A DNA stretch of 64,000 nt from the NCBI GenBank assembly GCA_029582155.1, contig CM055902.1:14582086-14646085 (forward strand), read 5' to 3'. A model generated the notes under the pieces. It made no database searches, had not been told where the DNA came from, and was given only the letters and a program-made list of their open reading frames with translations. Positions 50,501 to 60,411 of this stretch are shown here, piece by piece. The stretch's first letter is position 1. Every line of letters begins with the position of its first letter. The DNA is from Panopea generosa. Its lineage: Eukaryota > Mollusca > Bivalvia > Adapedonta > Hiatellidae. A program made the translations under genes and the position numbers.

Positions 50501-53500
50501 TTACAATATATTCCCATATTGTATGAAACAAATGTAGAATTATATTTTATTCTAAACATCAATCTCAAAGAATTTTATCAAAATAGTGAAGAAAAATCAA
50601 GATCCTTTAAGTTTAAATAAAAATTAACCGTGAGTACATGAGAGCAGCGCCATCGATCGTCATGCGGAACATTTTTACGGTTGTTTGTTTCTTTTGTTGA
50701 ACTATCTACTAAATTTATTTCCTTTATTAGTCGCCATCTTGAATTTTTAACTGTAATAAAATTCTATATAGTGAACGGTCACCATGTAACATCAGGAGTG
50801 GAGTGGAACCATCAACATATGACGGACATCGCAGGTTACTTCTTTTTCTTATTTGTATTTTAGTTGTGTATATCAGTAAATATTAATTATGTGTATTGAA
50901 ATTGTTAAACATCTGTGTGTTTCATTTTATCTTCTGCGTTATCTTTCTGTTGTACACGCAACATATATTAATATATTCAATAATGTCAGCATCACCTTTC
51001 GTAATCTCAGAGTACACGTCAGAATTGCTTTTGCTGGCTAATCCAAAGCTTCTTCAAACACTTTTTTTCACATTTCTTTTACGATTTCACCAGGAAAAGA
51101 ACAGGTGATCAAAATTCATCTGAAACGTCTTACATGATGAAAAAAACTACATTTTTCTGCATAACGGCTGGTCACAGCCGATTACCGCATCCATGACGTT
51201 ATGAACTGCCGGTAGATAACGCCACGTTAAGCTGACGTCATTGTCCATGACGACTATCATGTGTATCAATACATAACTAAGAAAAAATAATAAATACACA
51301 TACTTAATCTTAATCTTCAGTTTTGTCAACATTCTGACGAATACATTATTTAAACAATACTTGCCTGCGGACGAATATCTGTAAACACAGCTCATAAAAA
51401 GAAATACACACAAGGCATAAGGTAGTCGCTCCTGAAAATAGGTAAAAACATATTGTTAAAGTCGATGATAAGTCGAACATTCTTCGAACGTAAAAAATGC
51501 ATTATGTTACGATTTATGTTTTTTTAACGAATCTTGTTTACGTACTAGGAACTCTGAAATACTTATGGTCGTAATTAGTACTGAAAAATTAATTTATTTA
51601 TCAAGAATAAAAAAAAAACAACATAAATATATACCGGAGGTAAATTGTTTTAAAATGATTACACTATGCAATACTTAAACAAAAGAATGTTTTTTCGTCA
51701 CTACGCCTTTGAATAAAATATTGAAATTATAATAAGTTAAATGTAATGACCTAATATCTTTCATTTAGCGAACACATTATACATTTATCTGGTATACATT
51801 GCTTTTAAATGATTTTACGCGCATTGTGACTGATTGAAATATGAAAATTATTAAAACTGTAATACGACAGTTTTAAACAGAAATTGATACCGTTTTTAAT
51901 ACACAACTGAAGAAAAGACTTAAAAACTTATTCAATATTTTTGTTACTTTCATTTTGTTTTGATGAATAGTTGCATAATGTGTGCACTGTCTATAAAAAG
52001 CTATAATATGTTATTTTCATTTTCTTAATTACACAACTATAACTCTTATTAAAATGAGTATTTATTGATGATAAATTGCTTTTCGGTCAATCAAATGTGT
52101 ACTCTTTTATCATTTATTCAAGACACGACTGTTATAATCTGCGGGCGAGATTCAACCTATCATAAGCTTGCCTTTAAAGAAAATGCGATAAACCAATTGC
52201 ATTTGATCTGCACACTGACCTTAATAAGCTTACACAATAATTAATCCTTGTTGCTGATGATATTGTACTATTTACCACTAGTTCTAAAAGTCTAAAATTA
52301 TAGATTGATAAACTCATTATTCTTACTCATGGGGGTTAAAAATAAACGTTAGTAAAACGGAAGTATGTATATTTGAAAAAAGAAAGCAAAACCACAATTT
52401 GAATTTTTAAACAAAGGTAAGAAAACTGAAATTATGGACTATTTTACGTATTAAGGTATTAAATTAATGCATACTGGTAATCTAGCATATTCTGTTAAAT
52501 TCTTGTATGAACAAGCCCTAAGGGCATATCATAGTTTATTATCTGTATTGGACAGAGTACAGCTCGATACTAAAGCAAAACCTGTCACTTCTTTACTCTA
52601 TGTCGTACCAAATTGACTGTATGGATCGGAGATATTTGGTGTCTATAACTACAGAGAAGTAGATAAACTTCATATTAAATTCTGTAAGTATATACTTGGT
52701 GTACGCAAACAAAGCTCTAAGTTTGCTATTTACGGTTTCCATTATCTGTAATTGCTAAAGAGAGGTCATTAAAATTCTGGTTGAAAATAAAAAAAATGAT
52801 TTTAACAGTAACACGAATTATTTACATTTCTTTGAAAGGCGTGTAAGGGATCAGTTCATACAAGATATAATGGAATTGACCGTTCAAACAGATTTTGTAA
52901 ATTATGTACTCAAAATGTAGTCGAAACGGAATATCACTTCTTATTATGTTGTACCAGGTATACTGACATTCGAAATAAATACATAGGCCATCAAGTGTGG
53001 CCTTCATTAAATAAATTTAATTCTATAATGTCTTCCAAGAATAAACCTTTGTTGTATAAAGTCTCCAAATTTATTAAAGAAGCCTTCGATATTCGTGAAG
53101 CTATTTTGAATGATTTAATTACTTTATTAAAAAGTAATAATGATATGTTTGTTGTTTATATTATACATACTCTTAATTTGTTTTTCTGTATTTATTGCTG
53201 TCTTTGTCATATCTCATGTAATAATATTTTGAAATGGCCAAAGGCTGTAAGTAACTTGTCTGTAATTTTCCTAAACCTAACACTAAAAATCGCTTGACAC
53301 TAAAAATAACAACATTTTGCAGTAATTTCTTTGCATGCACTTAATATAATTATATGTCTAAGTATATTAAGTATGACAAACTCTACATTGAAGGTCAACT
53401 CTACGAACCTGAGATTGTAACCTTTATCTCAAATTATGATTTAATTTGTTTAAGTGAAACATGAACAACAAAACTTAAAACAACAAAAATAGAACATGAA

Positions 53501-56500
53501 GGCTTTAAACGACCAGTTCATTCATACTGCAAATACTGTAATAGAAGAGTTAAAAGGGCAAGCGGAGGAATCAATGTCAAAGACCTCAACAGTAGAGTCG
53601 GGCAAAACAATGACTTCATTGAAAAAGAAGTTTTAACAGATTTTGGCTTGAGCATTAATCTAAATGATATGTCCCCGAGGCGTGTTTCTCGAGTTTATGG
53701 TACAAAACGCTTCGGATTTACTTATTGGATATGTGTAAAGCAGTAAATATTTGTATTGTTAACGGGAGACAAACTCACCCAAACATGACTGGCGTTGCAT
53801 GTGTATGACCTACAATGGCGGACAAAGTCAAATTGATTATCTTTTAGCAAAGTATTCGAATTTGCGTTATTTTAAAAACGTTCAAGTTCATGATATTATT
53901 AATTTCTCGAATTATTGCCCATTGTCGTTTTCAATGAGGAAAACAACGATTGATAAAAGGGAGATACCCGAAATGAAACGTGAATTCAGATGGGAGCAGC
54001 AAACATAAGGAGAATTTTATACCGGATCTACGAGAAAATATCTTACACAACATTAGATTTAAATAAAGATATAATATCGATATGAGGACAAATCGACGTA
54101 TTTACTGATTTTGTTGTGTCAAAAGCGAATAAATAGAAAAAGGTGATTTTTAAGTTAAACCATACGTTTGAAGAATGTGTAAGTTTACTGAGAGAACCAA
54201 ATGGTTTAACGATGAATGTGATGTGACGAAAAAATGAAAAATACACCAAAAAGCACTAAAGAACTATTTATGCCATCGAAGCGAGGAAAACAAATCGGCA
54301 TTCTGTAAGCGATAAAATCTTTAAAAAGTGCGTAAAGAAATGTAAAACATTATATAACAGCAAAAAAGAGACAAGAAATGAACGAATTGAGGAGAGAAAA
54401 ATCACGTGAGTCCTTGAAACTGTTTAAGAAAAAAGAAATAGCAATGACGAAAATTTACCAATTGCAGATTTTTATCAACATTATCAGATATTAGCGGCGC
54501 CTATTGCCAGTGAAAATGAACACGAGGATACAAACGATTTCTTAATTTTATTTGACGAAAGCCCTCCTGTTTCGACATACGAAGAATCTTATTCTCCTAT
54601 TACACAATGTACACTTTTATAAAAAAAATAAAAAATTATAGAAATCAAAGGCAGATACTCTTTTAATCAACTAGATTGTTTCACCCTCTTAATGTTTCAA
54701 AATCAATATTTGGAGATAATAGTTTATCTTTAAACAAAAGAAAGGAAAGTGTTGAATCAGTACATAATTTTATAAAAACAACAAAAAGATTTAACGATTA
54801 ATAATGATTAAGTTCAACATATTTGTTTTTAATATGTTTGCAAAACAATAGAACCTGTCAATGCAGGTTGACTGCTGCTTCTGTTGAAGCGGCTGCCGTT
54901 AGTGGGAAGTGCCAAACAGATGAGAAGTGAACTATCAAAATAACTGTTTATAAACTTTGTTATGCTGCAACTAACTCGCTTATTTCCTTTCTCTTTCTTT
55001 CTTTCTCTTTAAAAAAATCTCAAACTAAATATTGTTGTTTTTTTCTCTTTCCCATAAAGTTTGTCAATGAGTTTGGTTTTGTAATGTATTGTATGCCATT
55101 GCTAAACAAACGATTATTAAATCTGTAGTGGAAGGGTCAAATCTTATGTTGGCAAATTTTATGGCCCAACCCCATTTAATGGAAAATTATGAAATAAAAT
55201 ATGTTTAAACTGATGGAGTAGTTGTGTTATAATTCCGATACTTAAAGAAAGACTTTCTTTTGACCCAAACAATTATCGTGGAATCACACTGTTAAGCTGT
55301 TTCGGTAAACGTTTTACCACAATTTAAAACGAAAGACTTACAAAATTGGCAAAAGTAAATGATGGAATCACAGATGCGTAATTTGGATTTAAGGACACAG
55401 CGTTTATATTACAAACACTTATAAATAAACATATACAAATAAAGAAAAGCCAAACTGAGCATTTATCGATTTGACTAAGGCTTTTGATCTTGTCTTTGGT
55501 ATGAACTTATTCGTAGCTGAATTAATAACAAAATACTATTATCAAGATCAATGTATAGTGAAGTTAAACCATTCGTACACCAAATGTCAAATATATAAGA
55601 TTTTTTCAAATGCGACATTGGTCTATTTCAAGGGGAGATTACCTCTCCGACATTATTTTCGATAACACAATGCAAGATAATTTACAATCCGGTATAAATT
55701 TGGATGAGCTGTCACCCTATCTAATATTGTCTGCAGACGACTGTGTGATCTTTAGTAACTCACCCCGAGGGGCAACAATAAATTTACATAATTCAAGGAA
55801 CATCTGCTCTAGCACGGAAAGCCGTTAAAGCCATCAGTTCACTCATGTTAATAACTCGAAATATGGACATACCGCCAGCCATCATGTTTAACCTTTCCAA
55901 TTCGAACGTGTCCCAATATAGAACTACTGTACCCAATTGTGGGGATTTTCATCAGCCGAAAATATTGAAAGAGTACATAGAAAAATTATCAAGTGGATTT
56001 TAAATGTGAAATTTAGTGCAAATAATTTGGCCATTTACGGTGAAACAGGTAGACTACAGTTAATCAAAGAAAGAAAAATAAGGATATTAAAATACTGGTT
56101 TAAATTTGTTCGAAACGATAACGGAAATTGTATTATGAAGAATATATACCACAAACTACTAAGAAACAGTGAAAAACAAGATGAAATTTGGTTATTCCGA
56201 GCGAAACAATTACTGCACAGGACAGGTTTCGGGGAAGTTTGGTTATTTCCAGTGCATCAGTTAACATGAAAGTCTTTATCCCAGTGTTAAAAATAATATT
56301 CAAAGATACATTTATAACAAACTAGAGTAAAAGTATGCGCATGTGTACATCATTATATATTTTCAAAAAAAAAAAAGACTTTTGAAATTTCTGAATATCT
56401 CATTAAAATCTCTAATAAAACTTTAGATATGCCATATCGTAAATAAGACTTTCTTCGTACCCGTTGCTGGGAGAACAGGGAAGCCATAACAACATTGCCA

Positions 56501-59500
56501 GAAACTACTGTGTAGCAAAGAAACCGAAGATGAATTTCATTTCGTATTGATATGCGACATATTTGCACGAATAAGAAAAAATCACATTGGAAAATATTAT
56601 TATAAAATACTTAATACGTACAAGTTTATTGCACTGTTGAATACCACAAATACAACAATTATTAATAATCTTGCTAAATTTATTATTAGAGCCTTGAAAC
56701 TTAGACAAGAATTTCTGAATGCAAATTAAACTATACTATAGAAACGTTCCATAACATGCCTGTGAATATTTAAAACACTTTCATTGACAAATATGACTAT
56801 AATTATATGAATCACTTTTATCTTCTTAATTGTGCTGCCATACATGTATATAGTAAATTGTATTATGATGATGAGCTATGTAAGCTTAAATCTAATACAC
56901 TTTTCTGTATTTTGTATAATATTTTTATTTGAATTCATAGTTGTTAAATCATATATAAAGAGCGAAGAAATAAAATTATTTCATATTCGAATCCATGGCG
57001 TTATGGCAGTAAACAAAGAGATCACTTAAAATCCTAAAACCATAATTGGTAAATCTAAAAATACATTTTATTACTAGAGCTACTTTTGTGTGATTAGTTT
57101 CTCTTTTCGTCCTTTAAAGGCAAATAAATTAATATAAATTTAATATTTTAAAATATAAAAATGTTCGCCTCCTTTGCAATTTATTTCTTAATATTTATAC
57201 TTAAAATTTATAATTTTATCATTTGTAGTTAAAAACGGTTTCTTATCAAATTTTTACACAAACATGGGGTCAATTACGGTTAGATCAGTCTGTAGCATAT
57301 CTGACTACCATTCCTGGGTCAAGAGATCGAATCTCCGCCCGGCCACAGTCTCCGTTATGTTTGATACACGATATTGTGTCGCATTGTCATTCGTCTCTTA
57401 CCGCTTATTTAAGTGGGAAAATAATCATTTAATTGCCGGAATGGGTATGCTGAGAACTGATTAACGTTTCGGGATCCAAGGAAACGGTGGTTAATTTAAA
57501 TTCAGAAATAAATAATATAAAATATGATCCATAATTTAATCAGCTTTATAATGATACTACCCTTAATAAATCCAGCCATTGATTCAGACAGTAATTAAAG
57601 AAAATGCTATGATGCCTCCCGAAAATTGATATTAGTATGTAGTAAGTCATATCGCTAAAGTTAGTATGTACATGTAGCTACGTGTTTCAGCAGTGGAACA
57701 GATGCTTATCACTGTATGTAGCTACGTGTTTCAGCAGTGGAGCAGATGTTTATCACTGTATGTAGATACGAGTTTTAGCAGTGGAACAGATGCTTATCAA
57801 TCTACTGTTATACCAATATCACAGTACGCACAGTAGATCTGACAATGCCGCATAGAAGGTCACCTCAGAATGACCTTTCATGTAAATACTATTCATAACA
57901 ATAAAGCCAATCAGTTAATCGTAACGTTCGCAGTTCGTTGAGATTTAGAACATGACGTCGGTTGATAATTCTTCGTTAGCGTTGATTCGGTCATAGTGAT
58001 CTTCCTATGTTGGTGTATAAATAAAAAAGTCCAGGTATATTCCCTAATTTTTATAATTTCTTTAAATGATTTACATTTAACATGGTCGCAGCCATACTGT
58101 TGTTGTCGTAATAATTTTAAACGCGTGATAATCGCACATGGTAATGGGATCCCAGCTTCTACTTTCGCTTTCAAAATCTTCACAGCAGTGCTCTGATTGG
58201 CTGGTAGAGTGGTTAATCTAAGGTGACCTTCTATGCGTCTCCGTCAAATCTACTTTGCGTAGAGTATGAAAATTTAAACGTGTATCTGATTTTAATAAGA
58301 TTGCTATAATACCGTAGTTTGGGGGGATTTTAATACTCTTTGTGGTCTTATAAGGCGGACTAGTGGTACCCCAGTCAGTGCATTTCAAAACCCCAGTCAA
58401 TTTTTTGTCAATAAGGAGAATAGAGTCAGTCCATACGTTGTTTTTCAGAGTTCTTAGTGGTACCCCTGTAGTAAATAACCTGTCCAAGGAGGTTAACACT
58501 TTCTCTGTATGTTTTTATTGTTATAATTGCAATCATTCTATACATGTAGTTTTGCTGTTTTCGCTGTTTTGACTGCTGTGTCTCATCGACAAATGAACAT
58601 TGTATTAATCAGTTGATATGCAATGTGTTGTGACAGGTTAATGAACAATATTCAAACAATTATGAGAAGCAATAAAATAATAACAGGAACCTAACACGCT
58701 CCTGTCGAGTCAAATCGAGGCAACTGTTTCGGTAAGAAATTGCGGAGAGACCAAAAACAATTATCGAAATTATTCACAATACCGCTGATAATGTTAAGCA
58801 CCGAGGCAAATTCGTTATTTATAAACTTGGTCAAGATGAAGCGGATTTGAGCAGTTGTGATCTTATGTTAACAAATAAAAGTGTTAAAGATGTGGGACTC
58901 ATCTTTTCACGGGAGAATTAACTAAACATCCGCGATCTAAACTATTTTATGACAAAACTTCGAATCCATTCAAGCCTTTTAAAATTTTTTGTGGAAGATT
59001 AGGCATATTCATATTCTTACAAACATATTCTCATGTTCACTTTTGTCATACAAAAGATTGCGTTGAGGTCATTTCTTTGTCCAGTGGATGGAGTAAATTC
59101 ATGCATATTTTCGTCAGGAAAACATAAAATATACCATCTAAAAATAACAGTTTCATATTTTTTTTTCTTCAGATGTTCAGGTAAATACCCCCATGAAATA
59201 CGCAAAATGCCACGAAATCGGTTCCCTGCAATAAAAAGTTCCAATAGAGCAATTTTGGGTATTGTGAGCAATGAATGTCGTTCCTGATAGGTTTTGAAAT
59301 GCACCAGAATGCACGATATGGTATTTAGAAACCTAAAACACACACAGAAGTCTATCTTTTCACTGATCTAAATTTTGATATTTTATACGATTCCACTACA
59401 CTGAAAAACTAGGGCCGACAGCAGTATGCACAATTTGGCTCTTTAAAATCCAAAATGTCCAACGTAGCCACCTGGCGGGAGAAGAGATCGCCCCAACTCT

Positions 59501-60329
59501 CAACTGCCTCGCCACTACGCGACTCATGCACGCAGCAAACTGGTGGCATTTACCCTGCCCTCATTACAAACTGTTGTGTTTTCTGAATAATGTTTCCTAT
59601 ATACAATTACTTTGAACAGCTCATTGGTTTGTTGTTTTCAAACATAATTCTGTTACAGTCGTTAATGACTTTGACGGATATTTGTGTCACATTTACGTTC
59701 TAAACTATATTAAACCAATAAATTCATTTTTTTATATTGTTTAGAAAGGCTATAATTATTCAAACGTAAGCCGCCATCTCAATATATAATACAATTTTAT
59801 AATAAGCATGCAGCGGAAAGCATTTTTTCTCAGAGTATTATATATATAAATATTATAATTGAAGATGTTCCTAAGTTTTGCAGGAACACATATGTGTCCA
59901 AAAGCGGAATTACAAGCAAATGACACACCCACCACAACAGTATAAACATAATTCATACAATAATCACACTACTAACATACAGAACGTTGTCGTCTTGAAA
60001 AGATCAACCGACAATTATAGTAAGTATAATTGTAGATTTCTAAAAGTTGCTCATTTTCAAAAACATTCGACAGCTTCATATAAATATATAAACGTTTGGT
60101 TCTGAAACAAACATTGTTGAAAATACAGAAATTAATAGAAAAATATTATATAAAAGAATTTGGCCATATAACTAAGATAAACTATTATGAAAAAATAATT
60201 ATATCATACACATGCTTTCAGAAATTTGAAGAATTCAACTACGATTCTGAATATTAGACATGTCGTTACCATTTATCTATAACTTTAAAATATATCTTTT
60301 AGTTATTAAATGTAAAGAACACTTACCAT
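46084..60329 (-). CDS. Gene B: minimal GPI-anchored single-CCP protein (4 exons, 107 aa)
   Basis: Paralogue of gene A. Exons: 60329-60327 (ATG), 51431-51365 (signal peptide), 50148-49975 (CCP), 46163-46084 (GPI tail, stop TAA). Coding length is 324 nt and open. Protein: residues 2-23 signal peptide with core ALCVFLFMSCVY, residues 24-81 one complete CCP (four Cys, Trp), residues 82-107 DPDNFAVATSL plus a hydrophobic end. Exon phases, ATG placement, GC donor and TATA box all match gene A. I searched 46.2-49.9 kb by eye for further CCP or EGF exons and saw none. That stretch is filled with microsatellite and Harbinger debris, so internal exons may have been lost. It could be a functional one-module protein or a decaying gene; open frames and intact splice sites favour the former. 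Confidence 0.72.
47150..47205 (-). repeat. tRNA-like SINE head in gene B intron
   Basis: Minus strand GGGTCACCGTTCGAATCACA resembles a B box. No full structure. Confidence 0.35.
47269..47310. repeat. (TA)n microsatellite
   Basis: TA dinucleotides with one TTTATA break. Confidence 0.9.
47456..47512. repeat. (AT)n microsatellite
   Basis: About 57 bp of pure AT, giving Tyr-Ile frames on both strands. Confidence 0.95.
48225..48365 (+). other. Short GC-richer reading frame, possible exon or element remnant (46 codons)
   Basis: Opens MSNRRSMSQYGTRSKKRSNK, continues DPTAAAVVNDELVEPQ and stops at TAG. It is preceded by GATAGCTACAG, which could be an acceptor. Composition is richer in Arg, Lys and Ala codons than its AT-rich surroundings. 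I do not recognise the family. It is antisense to gene B and could be a remnant of a Harbinger-type accessory frame or of an unrelated gene. Confidence 0.3.
48668..48793. repeat. Imperfect palindrome, ~53-bp arms
   Basis: The left arm has TTGTACAATATGGGAATATA and CGTACGTATTGTGGTGAAAA; the right arm is its diverged complement, ending in TATTCCTGTATTGTACAA. A single-arm relative stands at 50485-50525. Confidence 0.75.
48820..49170 (+). repeat. Direct repeat flanking the gene B CCP exon, copy 1
   Basis: ATTCTATATAGTG, GTATATCAGTAAATACTAAT, GAAATTGTTAAACAT and TGTACACGCAACA align with 50745-51010. The Harbinger fragment starts at its end. Confidence 0.8.
49191..49640 (-). mobile_element. PIF/Harbinger transposase fragment
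   Basis: Minus-strand frames read FGMYTQLT, DLMREDVAGLEKRPEGRS, RLQKKNDTWYRKELPSGLMM, TITMRHLATRDSYHSLMYSF and SVAHNTIFKVVSEVC. This is the N-terminal half of a HARBI1-like transposase (the LP-GL...LRxLATGDSYxSLxYxFRVAHNTI region). An in-frame stop splits it and the catalytic DDE part is absent. It lies in gene B's intron 3. Confidence 0.8.
49738..49855. repeat. Low-complexity ACCTACTTAA / ACGTAGTAGT repeats
   Basis: Short direct repeats AAACCTACTT (x2-3) and ACGTAGTAGT (x2-3), just downstream of the CCP exon. Confidence 0.75.
49975..50148 (-). CDS. Gene B exon 3: CCP/sushi module
   Basis: 174 nt, phase 1-1, acceptor TGTATTACAG and donor AAAAAAG|GTAGCG. Encodes DCDALLSTNVTNGKV, TATYSCDTGYTLSG, TATRTCADSG, WNGTAPTC and KK. 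Four Cys and the Trp are present and there is no stop. It is closest to gene A CCP module 1. Confidence 0.87.
50283..50470. other. CpG-rich patch with a 42-bp doublet
   Basis: Two copies of CCAATACGAAA followed by GATTTTCGGGACG (starting 50321 and 50363) in an interval with many CpGs, including GTTTGACGCGTAAA and CACGTGG. It lies about 170 bp upstream (in gene orientation) of the gene B CCP exon. Confidence 0.6.
50745..51010 (+). repeat. Direct repeat flanking the gene B CCP exon, copy 2
   Basis: Counterpart of 48820-49170, offset about 1.86 kb. Identity is highest over GTATATCAGTAAATATTAAT and the following 120 bp. Confidence 0.8.
51365..51431 (-). CDS. Gene B exon 2: signal peptide, GC-AG donor
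   Basis: 67 nt after the acceptor TATTTTCAG. Encodes Glu-Arg-Leu-Pro-Tyr, the hydrophobic core ALCVFLFMSCVY, then Arg-Tyr-Ser-Ser-Ala. Donor is GCAG|GCAAGT, the same GC donor as gene A exon 2. It aligns with that exon along its whole length. Confidence 0.78.
52190..53310 (+). mobile_element. LINE 3' fragment (CR1/jockey-like), copy 1
   Basis: Plus-strand frames read LLLADDIVLFTTSSKS (the RT ADD motif region), a YGSE(I/V)-like block, KLHIKFCKYILGVRKQSSK-type thumb sequence and a terminal Cys motif CKLCTQNVVETEYHFLLCC, ending with KPLLYKVSKFIKEAFDIRE. Multiple frameshifts. It lacks endonuclease and most of RT. It lies in gene B's intron 1. Confidence 0.78.
53345..56729 (+). mobile_element. Near full-length but inactive LINE (CR1/jockey-like), copy 2
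   Basis: In order on the plus strand: endonuclease pieces (EIVTFISNYDLICLSET; VNICIVNGRQTHPN; NGGQSQIDYLLAKYSNLRYF), RT (DPNNYRGITLLSCFGK, DAQFGFKDTAF, DLTKAFDL, GLFQGEITSPTLFS), thumb (RVHRKIIKWILNVKFS, YGETGRLQLI, RILKYWFKF) and tail (ETEDEFHFVLICD, FIIRALKLRQEFLNAN, stop). Many stops and frameshifts. A non-LINE stretch at about 54830-55110 with a CTTT-rich tract looks like an insertion. Confidence 0.8.
57264..57500 (+). repeat. tRNA-derived SINE, family 1
   Basis: GGGGTCAATTACGGTTAGAT head, GAGATCGAATCTCC (B box), CGCCCGGCCACAGTCTCCG and GGGATCCAAGGAAACGGTGG. In gene B's intron 1. Confidence 0.78.
57668..57799. repeat. 44-bp tandem repeat, 3 copies
   Basis: Unit begins TGTAGCTACGTGTTTCAGCA and ends GATGCTTATCACTGTA. 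The third copy is more diverged. Confidence 0.9.
57827..58259. mobile_element. MITE with 42-bp inverted ends, TA target site
   Basis: The left end CGCACAGTAGATCTGACAAT followed by GCATAGAAGGTCACCTCAG is mirrored at the right end (58218-58259). It is flanked by TA on both sides, as in Tc1/mariner-type elements. A second inner inverted pair, GCCAATCAG and CTGATTGGC, lies further in. No transposase remains; 433 bp. Confidence 0.87.
58260..59850. other. Unassigned DNA in gene B intron 1, with a GC-rich patch
   Basis: No gene recognised. 59400-59575 is GC-richer (CTGGCGGGAGAAGAGATCGC, CGCCACTACGCGACTCATGC) and may be the head of an old interspersed element. Two minus-strand frames of about 93 and 108 codons (58218-58499 and 59017-59343) have no family resemblance that I can identify. 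Confidence 0.4.
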
Positions 60330-60378
60330 ACCGACCGGTGTTTGTGTCTGTCGTCCTTTCTCTTGAATATGTATATCA
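60327..60378 (-). CDS. Gene B exon 1: 5' UTR ending in the start codon
   Basis: ATG at 60329-60327 is followed directly by the donor GTAAGTG, as in gene A. The preceding bases (GAGAAAGGACGACAGACAC) align with gene A exon 1. The 5' end is estimated from the TATA box at 60405-60411. Confidence 0.7.
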
Positions 60379-60404
60379 CGTCACTTTGCGGCGGGTATTT
60401 TAGT

Positions 60405-60411
60405 TTATATA
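60405..60411 (-). promoter_or_regulatory. Gene B TATA box
   Basis: The minus strand reads CTATATAAACTAAA about 75-80 bp upstream of the ATG, matching the gene A block in sequence and spacing. Confidence 0.7.

Noticed and set aside
58218-58499. 93-codon minus frame
   Set aside because: It ends inside the MITE terminal repeat and shows no family resemblance; probably chance.
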